NCBI GenBank assembly: GCA_025464695.1
Contig: JAODNQ010000130.1
Location: forward strand, 1-22,148
Direction of reading: 5' to 3'
Origin: Frankiales bacterium
GTDB taxonomy: Bacteria > Actinomycetota > Actinomycetes > Mycobacteriales > SCTD01
DNA: 22,148 bases
Shown in pieces: positions 7,260 through 15,035 of the stretch (its first letter is position 1; each line of letters opens with the position of its first letter). A program made the translations under genes and the position numbers. A model generated the notes under the pieces. It had not been told where the DNA came from and searched no databases. It saw only the letters and a program-made list of their open reading frames with translations.

Positions 7260-8417
7260 ATGACTGACGGGTTCGCGTTGTCCGAGGAGCACGTCGCGCT
7301 GCGTGACACGGCCCGGCAGGTGGTGGCCGACAAGGTCACGCCGTACGCGGCGGAGGTCGACGAGACCGCGAGCTTCCCGCAGGCCGCGTACGACGCGCTG
7401 CGCTCCGCCGACCTGCACGCCGTGCACGTGCCGGAGGAGTTCGGCGGCAACGGCGCGGACGCGCTGGCGGCGTGCCTGGTGATCGAGGAGGTCGCGCGCG
7501 GGTGCGCGTCGAGCTCGCTGATCCCGGCGGTGAACAAGCTGGGCTCGCTGCCGGTGCTGCTCGCCGGCACGCACGCGCAGAAGGAGCAGTGGCTGCGGCC
7601 GCTGGCGGAGGGCAACGCGCTGTTCTGCTACGCGCTGTCCGAGCGCGATGCCGGCTCCGACGTCGCGAGCATGCGGACGAAGGCGGTGCTGGACGGCGAC
7701 ACGTGGGTGCTCAACGGCACGAAGTGCTGGATCACCAACGCAGGCGAGGGCGACAGCTACACCGTGTTCGCGGTCACCGACCCGGACGCCAAGCGCGGGC
7801 AGCACATCAGCGCGTTCCTGGTGAGCAAGACCGACCCGGGCGTGAGCTTCAGCAACGGTGAGCGCAAGCTCGGCATCAAGGGCTCGCCGACCCGCGAGGT
7901 CATCCTCACCGACTGCCGCCTGCCCGCGGACCGCCTGCTCGGGGCGCGCGGCGAGGGCATGAGCCTGGCGATGCGGACGCTGGACCACACCCGCGTCACC
8001 ATCGCCGCGCAGGCGCTGGGCATCGCGCAGGGCGCGCTCGACCTCGCCGCGAGCTACACCAAGCAGCGGGTGCAGTTCGGCAAGCCGATCAGCGCGAACC
8101 AGGGCGTGCAGTTCATGCTCGCCGACATGGCCATGAAGCTCGAGGCCGCCCGGGCGCTGACCTACGTCGCGGCGATGAAGAGCGAGCGCGGCGACGCCGA
8201 CCTCACCTACTTCTCGGCCGCCAGCAAGTGCGTCGCGTCCGACGCCGCGATGTCCATCACGATCGACGCCGTGCAGCTGCTCGGCGGCTACGGCTACACG
8301 CGTGACTTCCCGGCGGAGCGGATGATGCGGGACGCCAAGATCACCCAGATCTACGAGGGCACCAACCAGGTCCAGCGCATCGTGCTGGCCAAGCAGCTGC
8401 TCGCGGCCACCCGATGA
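7260..8417 (+). CDS. Acyl-CoA dehydrogenase
   Basis: A 385-residue FAD-dependent dehydrogenase that forms the alpha,beta double bond in an acyl-CoA thioester. The length is normal. ALSERDAGSD at 125-134 is the N-terminal family signature, and the C-terminal IYEGTNQVQR holds the likely catalytic base E366, as in short- and medium-chain enzymes. LLGGYGYTRDFPAERMMRDAK is the usual FAD-contact region. ATG 7260 follows a good GAAAGG site by seven bases. The stop overlaps the start of the next gene (ATGA), so the two steps of beta-oxidation are translationally coupled. Chain-length preference cannot be read with confidence; the downstream partner suggests short-chain substrates. Confidence 0.95.
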   Translation: MTDGFALSEEHVALRDTARQVVADKVTPYAAEVDETASFPQAAYDALRSADLHAVHVPEEFGGNGADALAACLVIEEVARGCASSSLIPAVNKLGSLPVLLAGTHAQKEQWLRPLAEGNALFCYALSERDAGSDVASMRTKAVLDGDTWVLNGTKCWITNAGEGDSYTVFAVTDPDAKRGQHISAFLVSKTDPGVSFSNGERKLGIKGSPTREVILTDCRLPADRLLGARGEGMSLAMRTLDHTRVTIAAQALGIAQGALDLAASYTKQRVQFGKPISANQGVQFMLADMAMKLEAARALTYVAAMKSERGDADLTYFSAASKCVASDAAMSITIDAVQLLGGYGYTRDFPAERMMRDAKITQIYEGTNQVQRIVLAKQLLAATR

Positions 8418-9280
8418 CCGCCCCGAACACGTTCGACCGCGTCGGCGTCATCGGCGGCGGCACCATGGGCGCCGGCATCGCGGAGGTCTGCGCCCGGTCG
8501 GGCTGCGACGTCCGGGTGCTCGAGGTGTCGGAGGAGGCCGTCGCGGCCGGCCGCGGGCGCATCGACGCCTCGCTCGGCCGCGCCGTGCGCACCGGCCGGC
8601 TCGAGGAGTCCGAGCGCGACGCCGTCCTGGCCCGGCTCGACTGGGTCACCGACTACGCCGACCTCGGCGACCGGCAGCTCGTCGTCGAGGCCGCGCCCGA
8701 GGACGAGGCGCTCAAGTTCCGCATCTTCCGGACGCTGGACGAGGCCTGCCCGCCCGACGCGGTGCTGGCCAGCAACACCTCGAGCATCCCGCTGGTCAAG
8801 ATGGCGACCGTGACGAAGCGGCCGCACCAGGTCGTCGGGGTGCACTTCTTCAACCCCGTCCCGGTGCTGCCGCTGGTCGAGATCGTCGAGTCGCTGCTGA
8901 CCGACGCCGACACGCTGCTGGCGGTCACCGACTTCGCCGAGAAGCGCCTGGGCAAGCAGACGATCCGGTCCAAGGACCGGGCGGGCTTCGTCGTCAACGC
9001 CCTGCTGATCCCGTACATCCTGTCGGCCGTGCGGATGTTCGAGTCGGGCTTCGCCAGCGCCGAGGACATCGACGAGGGCATGGTCAAGGGCTGCGCCCAC
9101 CCGATGGGCCCGCTGCACCTCGCCGACCTCATCGGGCTCGACACCTGTGCCGCCGTCGCGCAGTCGATGTACGCGGAGTTCAAGGAGCAGCTCTACGCCC
9201 CGCCGCCGCTGCTGCTGCGCATGTGCGAGGCCGGCCTCATGGGCCGCAAGACCGGCCAGGGCTTCTTCGCCTACCGCTGA
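8414..9280 (+). CDS. fadB2: 3-hydroxybutyryl-CoA dehydrogenase
   Basis: This 288-residue NAD(P)-dependent enzyme oxidises or forms 3-hydroxyacyl-CoA in the cytoplasm. The Rossmann motif GGGTMGAGIAE lies at 14-24. Catalytic residues are all in place by family spacing: S123 (NTSS), H144 (VHFFNP), E156 (PLVEIVE) and N195 (GFVVNALL). The C-terminal domain ends in GLMGRKTGQGFFAYR, typical of the stand-alone Hbd/FadB2 family. ATG 8414 overlaps the acyl-CoA dehydrogenase stop by four bases. No enoyl-CoA hydratase or thiolase is in the window, so the pathway is completed elsewhere. The symbol follows mycobacterial use; hbd or mmgB would be equivalents. Confidence 0.94.
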   Translation: MTAPNTFDRVGVIGGGTMGAGIAEVCARSGCDVRVLEVSEEAVAAGRGRIDASLGRAVRTGRLEESERDAVLARLDWVTDYADLGDRQLVVEAAPEDEALKFRIFRTLDEACPPDAVLASNTSSIPLVKMATVTKRPHQVVGVHFFNPVPVLPLVEIVESLLTDADTLLAVTDFAEKRLGKQTIRSKDRAGFVVNALLIPYILSAVRMFESGFASAEDIDEGMVKGCAHPMGPLHLADLIGLDTCAAVAQSMYAEFKEQLYAPPPLLLRMCEAGLMGRKTGQGFFAYR

Positions 9281-9410
9281 CCCGACCGCTGCCGGGCCGC
9301 TGGCCCGGACGGCCCAGCCCGGACCGGCTCGGTGGCCGAGCGGCTACGGCTCCCGCAGGAGCCCGTCCGGCGCAGCAGCGGAGCGGATCGCCGGGTGACC
9401 TGGACCACAC

Positions 9411-9440
9411 GACGGCTCGGCCCTCCAGGGCCGAGCCGTC
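9411..9440 (+). terminator. Perfect 13-bp hairpin terminator after the beta-oxidation pair
   Basis: Arms 9411-9423 and 9428-9440 are perfect reverse complements around a TCCA loop. No U-run follows, which is common for actinobacterial terminators. It sits 130 bases after the dehydrogenase stop. Between 9281 and 9410 I see no gene. Confidence 0.8.
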
Positions 9441-9552
9441 CGCCGTCCCGGCCCCGGCGCCTCGTGCAGCGCTGCGTGAACGGTGACTCACGGGTGGTGC
9501 TGCGGGGCGCCTCCTCCTCCGCAGCACGTCCCGGCCGGGTTCTCGACCTCCG

Positions 9553-9581
9553 TTGACGGCAGGTGTTATCCGCGATTAACT
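9553..9581 (+). promoter_or_regulatory. Candidate sigma70-type promoter for the exported pair
   Basis: TTGACG at 9553-9558 and TTAACT at 9576-9581 are separated by 17 bases. The local AT-richness (GTTATCCGCGATTAAC) stands out from the GC-rich surroundings. Transcription would start near 9588 and give a leader of about 240 bases before the gene at 9831. Confidence 0.55.
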
Positions 9582-9584
9582 CGT

Positions 9585-9830
9585 GTGAGAGCCGCCACAA
9601 GCGGCACGAACGCGACAGGCGAGGCACCTCCAGCACCACGCACGGACCGCGAGTCGAGTCGAGACCCGAGCACGAGAGACAGGGTCTTGAGAAGACGCCC
9701 GGTGAGAGCCGTCACCTCCGACCGACGGGGTCGTTGAGTGAGGCAGGAGTCACACGCACCGAGTGACGAGAGCAGCTCGCACCGGACGACCGCCCCGGCC
9801 CTCCCCGGGGCCCGACGACAAGAGGACACC
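9585..9830 (+). other. Long leader with paired repeats and hairpins
   Basis: No convincing gene is present. GTGAGAGCCGCCAC (9585-9598) and GTGAGAGCCGTCAC (9702-9715) are imperfect direct repeats with one mismatch. Each lies at the start of a small hairpin: GCCGC/GCGGC at 9591-9595/9601-9605, and CCGTC/GACGG at 9709-9713/9724-9728. A third hairpin, CCCCGG/CCGGGG at 9793-9798/9805-9810, ends ten bases before the AGAGGA ribosome-binding site at 9821. I do not recognise a known riboswitch class. Confidence 0.4.
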
Positions 9831-10322
9831 ATGAACCCCGTCTCCCGCACCGCCCGCACCGTCGCCGTCCTGGTCGCTGCGGCTGCCGCCGTCGTCCCCG
9901 CGACCGGCGCCTTCGCCGCCGACGCCAAGCCGGCTGCGCGCCCCGCCGTCCTCGCCCCGCTGCTGGACACGTTCCAGTTCGGTGCCGACGTCGGCCTGCC
10001 GCTCGGCTGCACCCTGGTGCTCGGCTACGTCCGTGACGGCGCCGACCTGTTCGGCCAGGCCGCCACGGTCGGTGTCTTCACCGACGCCGCTGCGACCGGC
10101 TGCCAGACCGCTGCCGACCAGGGCCTGGCCCTGATCGCCAACGGCCGCACGCAGGCCGCCCCGCTGGCCGCGATCAACACGTACGCCAACCCGGCCATCG
10201 GCCAGGGCGCGAACTCGGCGCGCACCGTCGGCACCGACTACGCGACGCTCATCTCCCCGTTCGGCAAGACGGTCGCCGGCTTCGGCGACACGCTCGACTT
10301 CTTCCAGGGTGGACCTCGGTGA
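9831..10322 (+). CDS. Small exported protein, first of a coupled pair
   Basis: A 163-residue protein with a clear signal peptide: basic start, hydrophobic core at about 10-22, and an AFA cleavage site after residue 29. The mature part is small and neutral, rich in Ala and Gly, and has two cysteines (C60, C91) that could form one disulfide. ATG 9831 follows AGAGGA; an upstream in-frame GTG at 9738 would put 31 polar residues before the signal peptide and is rejected. The stop overlaps the start of the next exported protein (GTGA). I do not recognise the family. The tight pairing with the next gene suggests both act together at the cell surface. Confidence 0.85.
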   Translation: MNPVSRTARTVAVLVAAAAAVVPATGAFAADAKPAARPAVLAPLLDTFQFGADVGLPLGCTLVLGYVRDGADLFGQAATVGVFTDAAATGCQTAADQGLALIANGRTQAAPLAAINTYANPAIGQGANSARTVGTDYATLISPFGKTVAGFGDTLDFFQGGPR

Positions 10323-11785
10323 CCTCAGACAGACTCCGGACGACCGCGACCCGCAGCGCGGCGGTCGCCACCGCCGCGCTGCTCGTCGCACTCGGCACGG
10401 CGGCGCCCGCCCTCGCGCAGGACGCCAGCCCCACGCCGGACCCCGCGGCCGCCGCGGCGCCCGCGGCCGAGGCTGCGACGAACAACAACCGCTTCTCGCT
10501 GTCCGCCTCCGCGGACGGTGAGGCGTTCGAGATCCAGAACAGCAAGATCCCGGCGAACATCGTCGTGGCTGCTGCACCGATCTCGTCGTTCGCGCAGCTC
10601 GACAGCGCGGGTCAGAGCCGGGCGTACGCCGGCTTCCCGTACTTCGGTCCGTCCGTCCAGAGTCTGCCGTCCACCGTCAACGGCCTGTCCGGTGGCCTGA
10701 CGCCGCCGATCCCGTCGCTGCCCGGTTACGTCGAGAGCCGGTTCCCGAGCGAGCCGAAGCTCAACGAGAGCCAGGGCACGTACACGCTCAAGGCCGAGAG
10801 CAGCGACCAGAAGTCCGCAGGCGCGGCCAGTGCGGGTGTCGCCGGCAACCCCGACGACCCCCAGCCGCAGTCGTACTCGACGGCGCTCACGGAGGCGAAG
10901 GCGGACGGGTCGGTCGTCAGCTACGCGACGGCGGGCGCCAGCGGCCTGCAGGTCGGACCCCTGAACCTGCTCAAGGTCCGCTCGGCGGAGAAGATCACCG
11001 AGACCGGCACCGGCGCTCCGAAGATCGAGAGCGGCACCGACCTCGGCAGCTTCACGGTCGCCGGTTTCAAGATCGGTATCACCGACAAGGGCTTCGAGCT
11101 CCTCGGCTCGGTGATCCCGCTGCCCGCGGCTGACGCGCTCAAGGCCGTCACGAACGCGCTGGCCGCCTCCAACATCCAGGTCGAGTACCTGCCGCGCAAG
11201 GTCGTCAAGGACACGGTCAACGACGTCACCACGGTGACCTCCGGCTCCCTGCGCATCACGACGCTGCAGGACGTGCCGATCCAGGGCCCGACCAAGGTCA
11301 TCTACACCTACGCCAAGGTCGCCGTCTCCTCGTCCAACGTCGCGGAGACCGCGGTCGACGACGCCGGGACAGGCACCGACACCTCCGGCGGCGGCGACAC
11401 CGCCAGCACCACGGGTGGCGACACCGGTGTGGCCGGCGCGCTCGCCCTCGACCCGGGTAGCGAGGTCCCGCCCGCGACCGACGACGGCGCCGGTGTCCTG
11501 CCGGACGTCGCGGCTCCCGACACCTCCGGTGACGTCCCGCTCGACGCCGGGTCGGCACCCGCCGACACCTCCGGCACGGACGCCTCCGCCGGCGGCGCTC
11601 CCGTGGTCGCCGGTGACGGCACCGAGGCGCAGCAGCCCGTGGTCAGCCTCGGGGGCATCCCGAGGTCGGCCGAGCGCGGTGACGGCACGCTGATCTACCT
11701 GGTCCTCGTGTTCGGTGGCGCTGCCACCTTCGTCTCGCAGCAGCTCTTCAGCCGCTTCGGCGTCCGCCTGCTGATGCGCGCCTAG
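10319..11785 (+). CDS. Large exported protein with C-terminal membrane anchor
   Basis: A 488-residue protein starting at GTG 10319, overlapping the previous stop by four bases. A signal peptide ends at ALA (31-33). The mature part has a folded-looking region at about 48-345, rich in beta-type residues and without cysteine. A low-complexity Thr/Ser/Gly/Asp/Ala/Pro linker with repeated DTSG follows at about 350-450. A single membrane helix (about 457-477) and a short basic tail (SRFGVRLLMRA) end the chain. So the domain would sit outside on a stalk, fixed by its C-terminus. There is no LPXTG sortase signal. I do not recognise a catalytic motif or named domain. A surface structural or adhesion role is possible but unproven. 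Confidence 0.85.
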   Translation: MTSDRLRTTATRSAAVATAALLVALGTAAPALAQDASPTPDPAAAAAPAAEAATNNNRFSLSASADGEAFEIQNSKIPANIVVAAAPISSFAQLDSAGQSRAYAGFPYFGPSVQSLPSTVNGLSGGLTPPIPSLPGYVESRFPSEPKLNESQGTYTLKAESSDQKSAGAASAGVAGNPDDPQPQSYSTALTEAKADGSVVSYATAGASGLQVGPLNLLKVRSAEKITETGTGAPKIESGTDLGSFTVAGFKIGITDKGFELLGSVIPLPAADALKAVTNALAASNIQVEYLPRKVVKDTVNDVTTVTSGSLRITTLQDVPIQGPTKVIYTYAKVAVSSSNVAETAVDDAGTGTDTSGGGDTASTTGGDTGVAGALALDPGSEVPPATDDGAGVLPDVAAPDTSGDVPLDAGSAPADTSGTDASAGGAPVVAGDGTEAQQPVVSLGGIPRSAERGDGTLIYLVLVFGGAATFVSQQLFSRFGVRLLMRA

Positions 11786-11812
11786 TCGGGCCCCGCTCCT
11801 CCCGCACGCTCC

Positions 11813-11860
11813 GGGCTGCACCCCCTCTCCGACGACGCCGTCGGGCAGGGGGTGCAGCCC
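11813..11860 (+). terminator. Two-tier hairpin terminator after the exported pair
   Basis: Outer arms 11813-11826 and 11847-11860 pair perfectly over 14 bases. Inside, 11829-11834 and 11839-11844 (CCGACG/CGTCGG) form a second 6-bp stem with an ACGC loop. A modestly T-rich stretch follows. It starts 28 bases after the stop at 11785 and separates this operon from the MFS gene. Confidence 0.85.
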
Positions 11861-11886
11861 GTTCTGCGTCCTGTTTCCGCGCGGCG

Positions 11887-11908
11887 TACTGTCATCACGT
11901 GATGACAG
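11887..11908 (+). promoter_or_regulatory. Leaderless promoter overlapped by a perfect 20-bp palindrome (TetR operator candidate)
   Basis: A -10 hexamer TACTGT at 11887-11892 is followed by six bases and GTG 11899, so transcription should start at or next to the start codon. No ribosome-binding site is visible. CTGTCATCAC (11889-11898) and GTGATGACAG (11899-11908) form a perfect 20-bp palindrome covering the -10, the start site and the start codon. A TetR-family gene follows the MFS gene, so this is the expected operator for it. Confidence 0.75.
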
Positions 11909-13323
11909 CAGGCCCCCGGCCCCGCGCGCTGGTCCCCGTCCTGGTGTACCTCGGCCTGGTCGTCGCCGTGGTGAGCAGCCTCGGCGCACCGCTGGTCCCC
12001 ACCATCGCCGCCGCGACCGGGGTGTCCGTGTCGGACGCCCAGTGGTCGCTGACCCTGAGCCTGCTCGTGGGTGCCATCGCGACCCCCGCCATGGGCCGGC
12101 TGGGCGACGGGCCGCGCCGGCGCGAGATCATCCTCGGAGCGCTGGGCATCGTCACGGTCGGCTGCGTGCTGGCCGCTCTCCCGCTCTCGTTCGCCTGGCT
12201 GCTCGTCGGCCGTGGCCTCATGGGCGTGGGCCTCGGTCTCACGCCGCTGGCCATGGGGACCGCCCGCGACGCCCTGCAGGGGGAGCGGTCCCGGTCCACG
12301 GTCGCGATCCTGTCGGTGACCACCGTGGCCGGCGTCGGGCTGGGGTACCCGCTGACCGGTGTGCTGGCGGAGGCGTCGTCGTTCCGGCTCGCCTTCTGGG
12401 CCGGCGCGGCCGTGAGTGCCGCCGCCCTCGTGTGCGCGGCCCTCGTGCTGCCGTCCAGCCGGCACCGCCCCTCCAGTCCGCTCGACGTGCTGGGCGCCGT
12501 GCTGCTCGGGCTCGGGGTCGCGGGCCTGCTGCTCGCGCTGTCGGAGCTGTCCAGCTGGCCGGCCCTGCGGCTGGCCCTCCTCGCCGGCGTCTCGACGCTG
12601 CTCGTGGTCGGCTTCGTGCTGCGGCAGCTGAGGATCGCCCACCCGCTGGTCGACCTGCGGCTCGCGCGTGACCGGACCGTCCTGACGGCCCACGTGACCG
12701 GCCTGCTGGCGGGGCTCGGCATGTACGTGCTGACGTCGATGGTCATCCGGTACGTCCAGACCCCCGCCGCGGCCGGGTACGGCTTCGGCTCCTCGGTGGT
12801 CGTCGCGGGCCTGCTGCTCCTGCCGATGTCGGTGATGTCGGTCGTGGCCAGCCGCGTGCTGCCCGCGGTCGGGCGACGGGTCGGGCCGCGCGTGCTGCTC
12901 CCGCTCGGCTGCCTGGTCTTCGCGGCCTCGGAGGGCATGTTCGCGCTGGCCCGCGGGTCGCTGTGGGAGGTCTTCGTCGTCATGGGGCTGGCCGGCCTCG
13001 GGGTCGGCGGGACGTTCGCGGCGCTGCCTGCGCTGATCGTGGGGGTCGTGCCAGCGGGGGAGACGGGCAGCGCGCTCAGCGTGAACCAGGTGCTGCGCTA
13101 CATCGGCTGCTCCGCGGGCAGCGCCCTGTCGGCGACGGTGCTCGACGCCCACACGCCCGCCGGCAGCCCGCTCCCCACGGACGCCGGCTACACGACCGCC
13201 GCCCTGATCGGCGTCGGCCTGCTCGTCGGCGCCGCCGTGCTCACCGCGGTGCTCCCGCCGCGGACGACTCGGCCCGCCCGGGCGGTCGCGGGGGTCGGGC
13301 CGCGCCGGACGGCGTCCGTCTAG
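11899..13323 (+). CDS. MFS drug-efflux-type transporter, DHA2-like
   Basis: A 474-residue multi-pass protein; the hydrophobicity pattern fits about 14 helices, as in the EmrB/QacA group. The MFS motif A appears as GRLGDGPRRR at 66-75 between helices 2 and 3. GVGLGYPLTG at 145-154 matches the antiporter motif C region. It would export a toxic compound by proton exchange, though the substrate is unknown. The start is GTG 11899 or the next codon ATG 11902; GTG fits the leaderless promoter. The stop overlaps the regulator's GTG by one base (TAGTG), so the pair forms an operon and the regulator is probably self-controlled. Confidence 0.92.
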   Translation: MMTAGPRPRALVPVLVYLGLVVAVVSSLGAPLVPTIAAATGVSVSDAQWSLTLSLLVGAIATPAMGRLGDGPRRREIILGALGIVTVGCVLAALPLSFAWLLVGRGLMGVGLGLTPLAMGTARDALQGERSRSTVAILSVTTVAGVGLGYPLTGVLAEASSFRLAFWAGAAVSAAALVCAALVLPSSRHRPSSPLDVLGAVLLGLGVAGLLLALSELSSWPALRLALLAGVSTLLVVGFVLRQLRIAHPLVDLRLARDRTVLTAHVTGLLAGLGMYVLTSMVIRYVQTPAAAGYGFGSSVVVAGLLLLPMSVMSVVASRVLPAVGRRVGPRVLLPLGCLVFAASEGMFALARGSLWEVFVVMGLAGLGVGGTFAALPALIVGVVPAGETGSALSVNQVLRYIGCSAGSALSATVLDAHTPAGSPLPTDAGYTTAALIGVGLLVGAAVLTAVLPPRTTRPARAVAGVGPRRTASV

Positions 13324-13880
13324 TGGCGCCGCGCGGACAGGCCCGCACGCTGCTGCTCGAGGCTGCCGTCGCGCTGTTCGGCGAGCGCGGCTACGACCGC
13401 ACCACCACCCGGGACGTCGCGGAGCGGGCCGGCGTGGACGCCGCGCTCATCGCCCGGCACTTCGGGGGCAAGGACGGGCTCTACGTCGCCGCGCTGCGCC
13501 AGGAGACGGGGGACGACGCCCCGCCGGACCTCCGGCAGCGCGACCGGGTGCGCGGGCTGCTGGACCGGGTCGACGGCCGCGGAGCCGCAGGGCCGGTGCT
13601 CGGGGCGGTGGTGCAGGCCCACGCCGACCCGGCCGTGCAGCAGGCCGCGGCCGAGACGCTGCGCCGGCGGCTGGTGCAGCCGCTCGCCGACCGGTTCGCC
13701 GAGGAGGGTCTCGACCGGCCCGTGCTGCGGGCCGAGGTGGCGGCCGCGGCGGTCACCGGCGTGCTTCTCGCGCGGCGGAGCGGCACCTTCCCGGAGCTGT
13801 CCGCCGCGGACCCCGACGCGCTGGTCGACCTGGTCCTCGAGCTGCTGGAGCCGTCGGCGAGGGCGGTGGGACCCGGCTAG
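13323..13880 (+). CDS. TetR-family transcriptional regulator
   Basis: A 185-residue protein starting at GTG 13323. An N-terminal helix-turn-helix reads ALFGERGYDRTTTRDVAERA then GVDAALIARHFGGKDGLYVAAL, the typical TetR pattern at about residues 17-58. The C-terminal region is helical, as expected for ligand binding and dimerisation. The open frame extends far upstream (to an ATG at 12963) but that part overlaps the MFS gene in another frame and is not protein-like. It follows the MFS gene by a one-base overlap and most likely represses the promoter at 11887, releasing it when the exported compound binds. Confidence 0.92.
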   Translation: MAPRGQARTLLLEAAVALFGERGYDRTTTRDVAERAGVDAALIARHFGGKDGLYVAALRQETGDDAPPDLRQRDRVRGLLDRVDGRGAAGPVLGAVVQAHADPAVQQAAAETLRRRLVQPLADRFAEEGLDRPVLRAEVAAAAVTGVLLARRSGTFPELSAADPDALVDLVLELLEPSARAVGPG

Positions 13881-13973
13881 CACGGCGGTCCGCCCCAGAT
13901 CGTCCGGTTCCTGCCGTCCGGCGCATGGCCGGTCCGCCGAAGTGCCTCCGGCAGCGCCTCGCCCTGCGGCAGT

Positions 13974-15035
13974 GTGGTGGCGTCCCCCTCTGCCCCCGGG
14001 AGCGCCGTGCCGACGTCCGCCCATGCCGAGCGCTTGCGCCTGGCCGCGCTGCGCGCCTACGAGGTGCTCGACAGCGAGCCGAGTCCTGACCTCGACGGCC
14101 TCGTCCGGCTCGCCGCGTACATCACCGGTGCGCCGGTGGCGATGCTCAACCTGCTCGACGAGGACCGGCAGTGGCAGGCCGCGGTGTTCGGGGGAGTGGC
14201 CCGCGAGGTGCCGCGCGGCGAGGCGATGTGCGGCTACGCGGTCGACTCCCGCACGTCCGTCCACGTCGCCGACGCCGCTGCCGACCCGCGCTGGTCGGGC
14301 AACCCGTTCGTCGACGGCCGCTACGCCACGACCCGCCTGTACGCCGCGGTCCCGCTGCTCGACCCGGACGGCCACGCCCTCGGCACGCTCTGCGTCCTGG
14401 ACGAGCGGACGCGGGAGCTGTCGACGGAGCAGCTGGCCGCCCTGGGCCTGCTCGCCGACCAGGTCGTGGCCCTGTTCGAGAGCCGGCGCCGCGCCGTCCG
14501 CCTGGGAGCCGCCGTCGACGAGCTGGACCGGCTCGCCCACGTCGACCCGCTCACGGGGCTGGTGAACCGGGCCGCTGCCACCCGGGCGATCGAGCGGCAG
14601 TGCGTCAGCGGCGGGTGGGGCCTGCTGTTCCTCGACGTCGACGACTTCAAGACCGTCAACGACGTCGCCGGGCACCAGGCGGGCGACGCCGCGCTGCGCG
14701 AGGTCGCGGCCCGACTGCGCAGCGGCCTGCGTCCGCACGACCTGCTGGCCCGGTGGTCCGGCGACGAGTTCGTGGCGCTGCTGCACGACGTCCACGAGGG
14801 GGCGGACCTGCAGGTGGTGACGGACCGGCTGCACCGGGAGGTGGGCCGGCCCTTCGCCCTGGACGGCTGGGAGGGCGTCCTGTCGGTGAGCATCGGCGGG
14901 GCGCTCGTCCCGGCCGGAGGCAGCCCGGAGCAGGTGCTGCGTGCGGCGGACGACGCCATGTACGCGGCCAAGCGACTGCGCCGGGCGACGGCGCTGGTCG
15001 ACCTCCGTGCCGAGGGAGCAGGCGCGACCGGCTAG
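13974..15035 (+). CDS. GAF-GGDEF diguanylate cyclase
   Basis: A 353-residue cytoplasmic protein. An N-terminal GAF sensor domain lies at about 38-170 (VAMLNLLDEDRQW, EAMCGYAV, LGTLCVLDE). A GGDEF domain follows at about 185-345 and begins with the usual DPLTGLVNR. The active loop is SGDEF at 262-266 rather than GGDEF; family members with this change can be active. Metal ligands in FLDVDDFK (D221) and an inhibitory-site RxxD (RPHD 253-256, five residues before the loop) are present, so feedback by c-di-GMP is likely. The start is uncertain: GTG 13974 gives the longest frame, while GTG 14007 has GGGAG just upstream. No EAL domain or membrane helix is seen. The 93-base gap before it shows no clear promoter. 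Confidence 0.92.
   Translation: MVASPSAPGSAVPTSAHAERLRLAALRAYEVLDSEPSPDLDGLVRLAAYITGAPVAMLNLLDEDRQWQAAVFGGVAREVPRGEAMCGYAVDSRTSVHVADAAADPRWSGNPFVDGRYATTRLYAAVPLLDPDGHALGTLCVLDERTRELSTEQLAALGLLADQVVALFESRRRAVRLGAAVDELDRLAHVDPLTGLVNRAAATRAIERQCVSGGWGLLFLDVDDFKTVNDVAGHQAGDAALREVAARLRSGLRPHDLLARWSGDEFVALLHDVHEGADLQVVTDRLHREVGRPFALDGWEGVLSVSIGGALVPAGGSPEQVLRAADDAMYAAKRLRRATALVDLRAEGAGATG

Noticed and set aside
9331..9366. A tRNA-like stretch (GGTGGCCGAGCGGCT, similar to a class II tRNA D-arm)
   Set aside because: No T-loop GGTTCGAAT, no acceptor pairing and no plausible anticodon arm were found.
9563..9766. A 67-codon open frame within the leader
   Set aside because: It has a TTA codon, very rare in such genomes, poor codon bias, a highly charged product and no ribosome-binding site. 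It also overlaps the promoter -10.
9738..9830. GTG 9738 as start of the small exported protein
   Set aside because: It would place 31 polar residues before a normal signal peptide; ATG 9831 has a ribosome-binding site.
9585..9830. Known riboswitch, such as c-di-AMP or cobalamin class, in the leader
   Set aside because: I could not see the conserved core of any class I know; only short repeats and hairpins.
12963..13322. Upstream extension of the TetR frame to an ATG at 12963
   Set aside because: The extra 120 residues overlap the MFS gene out of frame and are Arg/Gly/Ala-rich; the TetR domain begins just after GTG 13323.
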